64,000 nt of DNA from positions 3,582,736-3,646,735 of the forward strand of contig RPFO01000026.1 in NCBI GenBank assembly GCA_009746045.1. The letters are read 5' to 3'. The DNA comes from Mesostigma viride. Its lineage: Eukaryota > Streptophyta > Mesostigmatophyceae > Mesostigmatales > Mesostigmataceae. Under the pieces are notes generated by a model. The model was given only the letters and a program-made list of their open reading frames with translations. It was not told where the DNA came from and did not search any database. Made by a program: the position numbers and the translations under genes. Positions 9,701-18,225 of the stretch are shown piece after piece (positions within the stretch are counted from its first letter, which is position 1; each line of letters begins with the position of its first letter).

Positions 9701-9910
9701 GGCATGGTGCAGTTTGTGCACAGGCAGCTGGCCAGGAGCAGGGACCTTGATTATTTGTTGCTCAAGGAAATGTCTTGCTTAGCTAACATTGAACATGTGG
9801 CTGGCGTGGACAACCCTGCAGATGCTCTCACCAAGCTGGAGGAGAAGGCTGAGCTGCAATACCCTTTGCTTCGTGGGCTCATGGCCTCCAAGGGGGGAGG
9901 GCCAGAGTAG
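6743..9910 (+). CDS. pol: Element A pol: integrase remnant, protease-like, reverse transcriptase, RNase H
   Basis: 1055 residues, uninterrupted. Near residues 135-175 is the integrase zinc-binding-like segment (HHIFGH...CVC). Element C has about 146 residues with the integrase D, D and E here; A has only about 7, joining directly to the YYYDGVAV block. The integrase C-terminal part (VGLRVRMWKEP...HVYRLSW) remains. A protease-like segment follows: LEVDTNSQVSIL near residue 389, with the partner AILGQNFL; Asn stands where Gly is usual. RT has VDFKRAFLKGD near 658, SPVDPCLF, and SLHGDDLHLLG near 752 in place of YVDD. RNase H has VDSSMDS near 898, SSDIAECRAI, TDSMGMVQ and ALTKLEE near 1028. The RT/RNase H arrangement is Ty1/copia-like but divergent. 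Protease after integrase is not the usual copia order. Confidence 0.88.
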   Translation: MLSPVNSQSPLVGRTVVHSNGGVPLVQQQGVGNDEVLPLNDCNNAAAAVEFPVPVAGAGSPVVGVDSGSQAARLEGPAASVGTGAGSGSRATLEEVPGTREQQVGRAIPSTQSLSRSSLCSQADRGLSYAQAGNTLHHIFGHSKQAEMFAWKIGKEPLLEACSAAAQNCVCQENAVRLHRVTYYYDGVAVSPLALQFGMLSQDVVAACLKKADRVFSRLRRKDKGWKMLRPQVGLRVRMWKEPSLPGKRGKWQDGQVTHVEEANHSCLVALESNPKHVYRLSWAHVKERRPTAIWPEDGPDPPLEGDEQDESQAADANPPCLDYGLSWMDEGEQESAETSVTRPEVARAAPQSRGLLMADIIRALQNSKRDPKVSKLTGWGSCGAPALEVDTNSQVSILRVEDAAGLQWSSPSCLAVSDFSGNVSMKILGEVSVPILGVPTTFSVVEGYQGPAILGQNFLCLPGVRISSEELALEGQGRLPLQRYRYSQGLSVAVRAVRGLEAEGPDTKEPIAGDLLILPTTFDPRELGVQRYQIPGTSPVPWRKLVEMMQSPKMAKAWTLGFVASGHEWIVANCAEPVDVLPEDHQLLRLMFVLKLKEVDGVQVPHVRPVVTEYHGTGQLADEELYTPGMLHDTWRILLCIYLSFLQKGIPYSSVLVDFKRAFLKGDQQEAQDTWRTIPPFFVKVPAVWRAELKTRYLRILKGVEGLRSSPIIWRKSLEKYLRSVCGLSVSPVDPCLFQGSYEGLPAFASLHGDDLHLLGHPTWQELTLARIQKRFELGKIQYMVENEPMVFCGMQATLVQQQGTWSIQLEGGKDYPQQIIDALQEPITQARCATIRGMLAWLASICAPDLLVLSRLTDSQLVEVGAERVVEAVRMSPPLMLGPLDLYRPFDMMLYVDSSMDSRKVTEVRGRAAALISLVQEQSSLVCWYSRLQNRVTPSSDIAECRAICEGLHTALYLRELFYQLCQVASCRLQMHTLVRTDSMGMVQFVHRQLARSRDLDYLLLKEMSCLANIEHVAGVDNPADALTKLEEKAELQYPLLRGLMASKGGGPE

Positions 9911-10330
9911 ACCAAACAGCCTTGCTCTAGGTGGGAGGCATCCCAGTGGGCTGGGCAGCCACGTGGTGGCTGACAGCAGGTCCTTCAGAGTTCAGACACA
10001 CTCTGCTGGACAGGGGTCAGGGTGGAGTCACTCCCCTGGCTGAGAATTTCGCCTGGCTCTGTCATGGAGCTGCAGAAGAGTCTTAAGGACTTTGTAATGG
10101 GCCTTGGGTCTTCATGGAATGGACCCTGCAAGGGCAGCCCAAGTGTTGGCTCTAACAGGTTGCTGTACATTTGTATATATTCTCTGTAACCAACCTGTTG
10201 CATGCTAATAAAATCCCTGGTTGTGTGACCATGTTGGACGTGGTTGCCAGGGGCCTCACTATGGGTTATACTCCTTTATAATAAAACATAATCTTGTTAT
10301 TGTCATGTTTTGTTGTTTGTGATGCTCAGT
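9911..10330 (+). other. Element A 3' non-coding region, proximal part
   Basis: No coding potential seen. It contains AATAAA-type signals (CTAATAAAATCC near 10204 and ATAATAAAACATAATC near 10278). The second is conserved at the same relative place in element C (near 43977), so it is probably functional in the element transcript, possibly as a polyadenylation signal. Confidence 0.5.
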
Positions 10331-10563
10331 TCCAGGAGCTGATCCAAACCTGGAGGATGGGGTGGGGTTCGATTCCCCAGCTGACCTCAGCCTGGCATGT
10401 ATGAATCCTGAGTGAGACTCAGTGAGGACATGGGCTCCCCATGTGTTGGCTAACATTTGTCAGGGCTCTCTCAGTCTTTGGAAGGATTTAAAAGATAAAG
10501 GAGGCTCCGTGGCGGGCGCCATATGAACGGGCGCCTGTGATAACTGGATGACCAGGAACTCAC
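10331..10563 (+). ncRNA. Conserved structured 3' RNA region of element A, with T-arm-like hairpin
   Basis: A chain of hairpins also found in element C at 44032-44272. Stem 1: TCCAGG/CCTGGA (10331-10354). Stem 2: TGGGG-TTCGATT-CCCCA (10363-10379), a five-pair stem with a seven-base loop matching a tRNA T-arm. Stem 3: CTGAGT/ACTCAG (10408-10422). Stem 4: ACATGGG/CCCATGT (10428-10444). Stem 5: GGCGCC/GGCGCC (10515-10535). Stem 6: GTGA-TAA-CTGG/CCAG-GAAC-TCAC (10537-10563). Stems 2 and 3 show paired substitutions between A and C, which supports selection on structure. Function unknown; packaging, dimerisation, priming and translation control are all possible. Confidence 0.6.
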
Positions 10564-10828
10564 AATAGTACGTTCATGGACTCCTCTATCCAAACTCCTC
10601 TGACTAAGTGAAGACCTAACTTTAATCTACACCAGGTTCCCAAAGAAAGGGTTGGGATGTCATGTGGGTCAGAGGGCAACCTTTGAACCAATGAGCAGGC
10701 CTAGCTAATATTTGGAGGCACCTCAGGTTCCAAAAGAAAAGGCAGGTCTGGTCTCTGGGAGGGATCAGATGTCTAAAGGCTTGTGGGGACAGTGGCTGAT
10801 AGGTTCTCAGGCTGGTCCAAGCTCCAAA

Positions 10829-10843
10829 ACAAGAAAGGGTTGG
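10829..10843 (+). promoter_or_regulatory. Polypurine tract of element A
   Basis: ACAAGAAAGGGTTGG immediately precedes the 3' LTR. The same sequence precedes the 3' LTR of element C at 44577-44591, consistent with a plus-strand primer site. Confidence 0.75.
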
Positions 10844-11497
10844 AGTTAGCATATTGGGGCACCAATGTGCTAGATGGATGCAGGTTGAGGAGACCTTTCC
10901 AACGCCGTGTCAACCGCCTAGAACAGACAAGGGACTAGAAAGTTATCAAGTCCCGAAGTACTGCCGACCGGTGGGCGAGGGCGGGGCACACTCAGGGCAT
11001 AGTGGACAGGACACGTGGCAGGCCGTGCCTGCACAGGCTTAGCCTGTACTCTCACGTGACTGGGACACAGTGTACTGAGGGCTCAACGGTACTGTGGCTA
11101 GTAGAAGCCAGTAAACAGCCAGCAGGTCTGCAAGGATGTAAGTCCTTGCAGGACTGTGGCAGGTCCTGTGCTGTCCTAGACACAGGATAGCCAGAGATTC
11201 CTGTATGCTGCCTGCAACGAGGATGCAGGGCAGCGATACGAGGCTCTGGCAATGTAGCGTTGCCCAGCGTTGCTCATGACCGAGGAACAAGGATGGAACG
11301 AGGTTGCATATAGCTCGGGGCTCAACGAGGCAACGAGCGTCTTCACACACGAACCTTGGTCGTCACGACGAGTGGCGAGCCTATCGAGGGTCGTAGGCCT
11401 GGTGTGAGGATAAAGGTTGCTAGCCAGCAGCCTAGGGTCATTCCAGCCGGCAAGGACCAGGAGCTCACAAGCTCTGCTGACGAGTTGCTGCGCAAAT
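10844..11497 (+). repeat. 3' LTR of element A
   Basis: 654-bp direct repeat of 3519-4172, with no difference seen. It is followed directly by GAGAC (11498-11502), the second copy of the target duplication. Confidence 0.92.
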
Positions 11498-11587
11498 GAG
11501 ACGACCGCTGAGCGGGTCAGTTGCTTGACCGCCCGTAGCTGCCGGCGCTGACCCACCACTGCCTGATGCTGTGGGGTCAGTTCCTGA
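11498..11587 (-). CDS. gag N-terminus of the DNMT retroelement (separated fragment)
   Basis: Thirty codons beginning with ATG at 11587 and reading MSGTDPTASGSGGSAPAATG onward, up to the element A boundary. The last codons continue in frame into the gag at 3513 once element A and one GAGAC copy are removed. The start is inferred as the first ATG of a sequence of gag-like composition; an upstream ATG in another frame exists near 11716. The fragment is Ser/Gly/Ala-rich and has no recognisable domain of its own. Confidence 0.55.
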
Positions 11588-14407
11588 CATGTTGATGGTG
11601 GTATCGACCCTGGAGAGCTCCTGCCCGTCGGTGTCGACGCCCGTGTTGGCACAGCCTGCGTGGCTTGCCAAAAACGCTGTGACCGACCTAGTGTGATATG
11701 ACATAAACTGCCACAACCACTACCAAGTAGCAACGGTCTAATCTGAAAGACTTAATGGTTGATCAGGCCACTATGTGTGCTAGTCTTCCCCAGAAAACTG
11801 CACACCGTCTCTCTTTGCTGAAATGAAAATGTTCCTTTGCAGATGGAGTTAGTCTCTTCGAGTGACGAAAAGAGGGCTCTCAGCCGAGGACAAGGAACTG
11901 TCCCTCGTGCCTGATGACCACCTTCTTGATCCCCTTGTGTACCGTCGCGTGCCGCGTTTGAATATCCTTGCTGGGGCGTTAGCTAGACGCTCCAACTACT
12001 CTAATTGCGACAATATGATGGTGCAAGAGGGTGCTTTTGCCTCCCCTGCTATAGAACAATGCTTTCACAACACACACTTTGCACAGCCTGATGATGAAGC
12101 CGCACATGCGGAATTTATTGAGAAAGTTAATACAATTACAACACGTTGATAGTCTCAATATCGATGCACTCCATGCTCACGAGCCCGCAGTTAGGCAGCG
12201 CTCCATGACATGCTACCGGCCTTGCTCCCAAGGAAAGGGAGAAACACGAAGGCCACTAACGAGAGACTCGAAGAGACTACACGCTGCGTGAGAGTCCTCT
12301 TCGACTATGAACCAAACCATTCGTCATGCCACACGCATGACACACGCCATACTTGTCAGTGCAGCCAGGAATTTGCCAAAACTATCTTGCTGCCTGAACC
12401 ATGCAAATAGAAACCGCATTCCAGTTGCCGTCCTAGCTTTCTACCACACATGCCAACAAAAGCAGGAAGGCATCCCGACAAATCTAAATTGCTACCCTGT
12501 TGCCGATCGCATCTCCTAGAGGCTCCGGCATTTCTGTCCCTGGGAATGTCCGGCATTGAGTCACGTCCACCAAGGTCGAAGCATAATATCCTTCAGACAA
12601 TCTGCACGCTCACACCTTGCGTGTGAGTGGCCCAGCAAACATTGCGTCCAATCGTTCCTTTCTAGAAGAAATCCCTTTGTAGGGCTGCCAGCGATTTCGC
12701 ATTCATTCCAGCGATCTGGCTCCCCACCGCAAATTGTCCTTTTCCATTTTCTGTCCAGTCCTCATAACGTTGACCCGCTATTCTACACCACAAAGACACC
12801 TGGCCTGTCAATAGCCTCGGCGCTGTTGAAGTCCAGCAGTCCAGCTCCAGCTCCAGCTCCAGCTGTCCTAACTCGCGTATGATCCTCTCGACGCTGCGCA
12901 CTTGTGCTGCCGTCCGCTCAAGTCAGTGCTGCGCGCCCAGCTGTGCCTGGCCCGGCGCGCGCGCACGTACACTTTCGTCCGCTCTTTAGTGTACCCCCCC
13001 GGTCACTAGCCTTTGTCGAAAATGCGTAGAAAACAAATTCCTTGCGCACGTCACCGGTCTTGTGCATAGTGGGCGCCCGGATGACATAGCTCGCGTCCGT
13101 GACACTGGGATTGTTGTTGATTTTTGTTGCTTGACATAACAATCTATGGATCCTATAGGGTTAGCAGTACTCCTTCAGTCTGAAGGCGCTATTAGCATTT
13201 TGTTCTCTTCCCTGTTCTAAGGGGAGTCAGGACTCTTCACATGCGGGGTGCATTGGGTTTTACCACCACCCCCACATCATCAGTCTATCCTCAGTCGCAT
13301 TCAGCCCGTTGCCATCCCCCCTCCCCTGCACAGCCACCGTGCCAGGAGCTAGCAAGTAGTAATCCTTGTTGTTAATAGGGGTTGCTGTTGGTCATACATG
13401 TTGTTTGCTTGTATTGATGTCAGGTGATAATGGGTGTTCATACCCATTGTTGTGGGTGTGCGGCACGTTTCTGTTGCAGGTAGTCATACCTATTTTTTTT
13501 TACTCAATACTAGCGGTCATGCTGGTAACCGTGGCAATGGTTTATCGGACATCGCCAGAAAGACACATCTACCATGATGACAGGGGTTCGTGATAGCTCA
13601 GTACCGGGGAGTTCCTCGACGTGTTTGTAGGGGCAGCCTTGCTTAATTGTGGACCTGATCACTCCACTCTCACTGCCATTCGGACACATGTTTCGTAGAC
13701 ACTGCCTTGTCTTGACCTTCACACCCCTTTCTCCCCAGTCTGGGGGTACCCTTGTGGGTACAATGTCTTTGTACCTCAATTGTGGCACGTCTATTTTGGC
13801 TTGATATTCTATCTGTTTGGTTTGTTTGGAATTTTTTTTTCCCTTTCCCCCCCCCCCCCCTCCGGGTGCTTTCCGTCGCGAGGGCCCTCCGATCCCATAG
13901 AGGGGGGAGGAGAGAAGAAGGAAGAGGCTTCACAGCCCCTTAGGGGGGGGAGGCCGGAGTCACAGAGATAGGCATCTGTGTGTTACCCAGTTAGTGGACT
14001 GAAGGGAGAGGCTCCCATCCCCCTTAGGGGGGGGAGGAGTCAGTGTGAGAAAGCACTCAGGTTACTAGTGTTATTACTAGTGGCTCTAGTAGCAACTAGA
14101 TATTGTGTCTGTACTAGTAGTCATATACTAGTGGATGCACATGTTGGTCCGAGCATCTGTGTTTGTACTGGTAGTCATACTAGTGAGCTCTAGTGCATGT
14201 GTTGGTCCGGACATCGTGGATGTACGGGGTTGGTTGTCCTTGGTTCGTCAGTGTCTGAGGTCAACTAGGTCATGTACTAGTAGGTGTATGAGGGTGTACG
14301 TGGTGTGTGCATAAAGGATTGGAAGATGCGTATGCGTGTCAGAGGAATCTTTCAATTTTTTTCTTTGAACTTGGCGTGGGTTCCTCCATGCCGAGGCACA
14401 CGCTTGG
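11588..14407. other. Non-coding stretch, probably containing the DNMT retroelement leader and LTR
   Basis: No convincing gene. The first few hundred bases must be the leader, and probably the LTR, of the minus-strand DNMT element, but no TG...CA repeat can be paired inside the window. A 95-codon ORF at 11862-12149 and a hydrophobic 75-codon ORF at 13366-13593 resemble nothing I know. A CAGCTC hexamer run lies near 12838-12865, a C13-14 run near 13848-13861, and several polypurine stretches of the type TTAGGGGGGGAGG occur near 13898-14038. Confidence 0.4.
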
Positions 14408-16159
14408 CTCCCCCTTAGCACGTCGTTTGTAACCACACCTATTTTTAGGACTGAGTTCAACTCAGTCCTAATTTTAGGACTGAGTTTTAGGGTTTTGTAG
14501 AAAATTCACCAAAGTCAGAATGTTTGGCAAAAAAATTCTCTCAAAATTTATTCAAATACTACGTGAAAAGAGCTTTCTGGGACATATTTTTGCGATTTTT
14601 TTTGATTTGATTTGGACGGTCAAATGTACGGTCAAAGTACAGGTGGTAAGGGTACTTTTTCACGTGAAACGCGAGTTCCGGAAATGCTCGACCTAGCCAT
14701 GGCGGCTTGCGCCCATGCACGCAGTTTACGTTTTGGGACGATATAGCTGGCCAAACTCAGGAAATAGATTTTATATATCCTAGAGATGATACAAGTTAAT
14801 TTTCAGCTCGCGGGGATGCGATTTACTAGGTGTCGGCACCGTTCTTGCTGGAAAAAGCTGCGATCAGGCAGGTCGACGGAATTGATTACTACAACTGCTT
14901 TCCGGCGCAATTCGAAGGGTTTATAGGTTTCTTTCTACTTTTTATCATGCATGGTCATAGAATTGACTTAGTGGCTGTATAGATTTGATGATTTCGACCA
15001 CTCTACATCACGTCATGGTGTGTGTGCCGCAAAGTGCCACTTTTGCGTGCACCGCCTGGGCCAAGGTAACGCCAGCCATGCCAGGTAAAGCCGGAATATC
15101 GTTGTCTCATCGTTTCTTGATGTTCTTACATGAGTTTAACCCAAGCTTGCGAGGTGTTGCCAGTTTCGAGTCTTGATGCTCTTTCTTGACCGTTGCCTGC
15201 CCCTCTCCAAAACCCCCTTTTTAGATGATGTTGCCAGGCATTTGCCTTGCCCTGGTGTAGTTGTGCAGGTTTTTAGGCGCTTAATGGGTTTAAACACCTT
15301 CATAGATGTTAGTTATTCTTTTGCCACGTTCATACTGCATAATTGTGCGGCCATGGGCTTCGTCAAGGGTGCTTTCGAGCTTATATGGGTGAGTGAAAGA
15401 TCTTGGTGGTAAACCACTGTCATCATGTGCCAGCAAGTATGTTGGCCATGCCATGGCAAGGCAAAACAGTTTTATCCATGTCCATTCTTGTTAGAGACAC
15501 TTGAAATATGCTTAACCTGCCCAGTACATTGGTGGTTAACACACACAAAAAAACCTTTCGTGGGTAGGTATCCAAACCCATTCCCTACGTGCTTGCATAG
15601 GCTCTCGCACATTAGAAGGTATAATATAACTGCAATATGATGATGCAAGCATGTTGTCCTATTATGCTGGAAGGGAAATGAGCTGATTGGCATGGTTGGT
15701 GGCCACGGTGGTGTGTAGTACGACCGCACTCCCATGCTACTAGCATTTTGCTACCAAGGCCCAGTCCTATTTATAGGACTGGCAGTGTTTTGCGTGTTTC
15801 AGGCAGTGCCAGTGGCCGAATTGAGTCCAGTTTTTTGCCACAGTTCAAGAACTCTATTATCTACATGCCTATGATTTTTAATAGTGAATATGGATTTTAT
15901 TGGATTTTACACACTCGTGTTTCCACAGAAAATTCCAAAATCGCGAGTAAGGGTTGAGACTCATGTATAATTTTACATGATTTGGTCAACATATGATCTT
16001 TTAAGCATATGCCCAAGCATTAGCATGATATTGAGTGCTATGATGCATATCAAACATATGGGGTACCCCCCCCCCTTACCGCCACATGATCTCAAAGATG
16101 GTATACTCAGTCCTATTTTTAGGACTGAGTCATTACAAACGACGTGTTAGGGGGGGGAG
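14408..16159. mobile_element. Inverted-repeat-bounded segment, possible non-autonomous DNA transposon
   Basis: Left end 14408-14432 reads CTCCCCCTTAGCACGTCG and on through TTTGTAA. The right end 16133-16159 is its reverse complement with a longer G run and one further mismatch. Just inside each end lies CCTATTTTTAGGACTGAG (14438 and 16113), itself half of a near-palindrome with CTCAGTCCT. The interior has no long ORF. I see no target duplication, so superfamily and exact ends are uncertain. The G-rich end also resembles polypurine tracts seen elsewhere in the window. Confidence 0.4.
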
Positions 16160-17420
16160 GTATCTCATCTCTTTCGTGCGATGGATGTGCGCAGTCATGC
16201 ACACTTGTCTCTTCCCCACCACACCAATACCAACCGCATGTCCGCAAGGAGGAGCTATCTGCTCTTCAGGACCCCGCTCTTCAGGAGGGGTTGGAACTCG
16301 GCATTAGTTCATTCGGCGCGGAGTCCCCCTTGTAGTCATACGAGGTGGCGAGGGACACCGCTTTCATAAGGGTTACGGCGGCGACAAAGAGCGCGGGATA
16401 CGGTGCGCGCAGTTCGAGCTATGATCGCGCCTCAAGTTGCGACATCTGCGCGACGTCGGCGCAGTGGCGGCAGTCAGAGCTAGGGCGGCCGTCGGGCGAA
16501 GTATCACACGCGACTTCCGTCGCAAGCGTATATTTGTGCAACGGTGGTAAGCCACTGTACATGGAGCCCGCGCTATGCCCCTCAGGTATAGTGGCGACGG
16601 GCGACAAGGAGACACAGTGGCCACATCGGCGAGTCGATGGACGCATCGGCGAGTCATTTGTTGGACAACATGGTTTGCGGCATTAACAAGGCGTCCGACC
16701 TCTCTTCGCAGTCCGCGGTGGAGGTCGAGCAGCGAGTTATCTCCCAGCTGCAGGTGCTGCGTTTAGGTTTGGAGAAACAGATGGTTGCACAGGCGGAGGT
16801 TTTTTTTTTTAGGCGCACCATGATGGAAGCGGTACTCCAGAAGGTGATGGAGCGGATGTTGACTCCCCAAGCGGCGGCGGGACCTGGGGCTTCTGCACCT
16901 TCCAGTGCAGGACCCAATCAGGTGTACGGAAAGGGCCGGGCGGGGCAGTCACCAGCGCGACGTTACCGGTGGATACTGTGACCGTTGCGGGTGGTAATTC
17001 CAGGGTTGTGGGGCCGTCAGGTCCCCACGTGGCGGGGCTTTCCAGCTCCTCCCACCGACCTTTGGCTCGATCCTGTCCAGGTTCCCCCTCAGGGGTCTGG
17101 GTGGACCTCCCTATTGCCGCGTGTGGCGATAGTACGGGCGTGCGATTGGTCATGGTCACATGACAGTTTACATTGTGTTCTTCACCACATTGTCTTATCG
17201 GGTTGGAGCTTTTGGCACCTTGCTTGCCATCCGGTAGACTGTTCTATTTGGGACGTCGTTGAGTTGGTGACATTTGGTGACATTTGGCGACACTCGGTGA
17301 TCTTTGGCGACTTTTGGCTACTTTATTGTAGCATGGCCTTTATTGGCTCTTGTGTTGAGAATTTGGAGGTTGAGCCACCTGCGTGTGATCACCTCGTGCA
17401 GTTACAGTGGTGGTCATGTC
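16160..17420. other. Non-coding stretch left of the copia element
   Basis: GC-richer sequence with short ORFs in several frames (for example 16345-16686 and 16637-16981), none with a recognisable motif. It ends at the ATGTC target site (17416-17420) of the copia insertion, and its continuation is at 23372. Confidence 0.4.
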
Positions 17421-18197
17421 TGTTGGAAAGGTAGAGGAAACTAATGGGTTTTACACAATGCCTTGTGCTTGGCCTTGTTACCCTTGCACCTTGCAGGTGA
17501 TGAAAGACTGAGCTTGAAGACAATGGAAGAGAGACCAGAAAAAGAGTTTTATTTCTTAGGCTGAGAGGTTAGGAAAAGAGGTACCTGGCCTTAGGAGCCA
17601 GTTTCTTTTTATACCTTTCTAGCTAGGAAGGATGACATCAGATGCTGATGTCATCATAGAAGCTTGTAGAAACATCTAAGCATATTCCCAGCATATTCTC
17701 AGTATATTCCAGGAATATTCCTGGCATATTCCTAGAACATTCCAAGGTCATTCTAGAAAGGTTCTAATGAGCTGGCATGACAGTTGATTGCCAAATGTCC
17801 TCTGAACAATGTGCCACATCTAATGCTTAATAAAGTGACACATGGTTTCTACTTGGAATGACAAGTGTAATCCAATGAGTCTATCCACTTGTCAGTCAAT
17901 GGAATGCAACACTTGTCACTATGAGCTTCCAACACATGTCAGCTCATGGAATGGACACTTGTCTACCAAAGAAGTACACCACTTGTCAAGCATGGAAGTG
18001 ATGCTACTAGACCAACTCAGGTACAAGAGATCTATGGCCAAATATAGGACTATGGCACATGAACATTGATCAGCTCATTGAGAGCAATTCATCTAACTTA
18101 TCAATCTATCAAATTCTCAGCCCTTGTGAAGTAAAACAAAGAAGAAGAAAGTCAGGCTGGAATATAGTGTGGGCAGGTGGGTATATGATCCCCAACA
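17421..18197 (-). repeat. 3' LTR of copia element B
   Basis: 777 bp, TG...CA termini. Partner of 22589-23366. It contains short repeated motifs such as CACTTGTC and GGAATATTCC-like clusters, possibly enhancer elements. Confidence 0.93.
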
Positions 18198-18205
18198 CCC
18201 CCCTT
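18198..18205 (-). promoter_or_regulatory. Polypurine tract of element B
   Basis: On the minus strand, AAGGGGGG directly abuts the 3' LTR (TGTTGGGG), the expected plus-strand primer. Confidence 0.75.
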
Positions 18206-18225
18206 AGCCAGCTGAACACAAAGGA

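Larger units (their letters stand above)
3519..11497 (+). mobile_element. Element A: LTR retrotransposon with AG...AT LTRs, extra 5' ORF and integrase-core deletion
   Basis: Complete element of 7,979 bp flanked by an exact 5-bp target duplication GAGAC (3514-3518 and 11498-11502). The two 654-bp LTRs show no difference by eye, so the insertion is recent. Internal order: ORF1 of unknown function, gag, an in-frame UGA, pol, a structured 3' non-coding region, a polypurine tract, 3' LTR. All three ORFs are open. Pol is Ty1/copia-like by its RT and RNase H signatures, but the integrase catalytic core present in relatives C and D has been removed by an in-frame deletion, so this copy should need integrase supplied in trans. 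No TGG-type primer binding site follows the 5' LTR. Confidence 0.9.
1..11587 (-). mobile_element. DNMT-carrying retroelement, partial, interrupted by element A
   Basis: Minus-strand retroelement whose coding sequence begins near 11587, is interrupted at 3519-11497 by element A, resumes at 3513 and runs off the left edge. Removing element A and one copy of its GAGAC target duplication joins the two halves in frame, which shows they are one interrupted gene. Order of domains: low-complexity N-terminus, coiled-coil gag, CCHC knuckle, retropepsin-like protease, then a C5 cytosine methyltransferase domain at the window edge. Reverse transcriptase and integrase, if present, would lie outside the window. 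The LTR should lie above 11590, but I could not delimit it. Confidence 0.75.

Noticed and set aside
10355-10395. A tRNA gene, suggested by GGGTTCGATTCCCC
   Set aside because: Only the T-arm is present. No acceptor, D or anticodon arms fit in A, and the same region in C folds differently upstream. Kept as a T-arm mimic within a retrotransposon RNA.
11711-11725. TGGTAGTGGTTGTGG on the minus strand as primer binding site of the DNMT element
   Set aside because: It is not preceded by an LTR end (CA), and I know no tRNA 3' end matching it. Too weak to annotate.
11862-12149. 95-codon ORF with protein-like composition
   Set aside because: No motif recognised and no second copy in the window to test conservation. 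Mentioned only as part of the surrounding non-coding stretch.
13366-13593. 75-codon ORF with hydrophobic stretches, a possible membrane protein
   Set aside because: Short, T-rich DNA naturally encodes Leu/Val/Phe. No conservation evidence and no neighbour suggesting a role.
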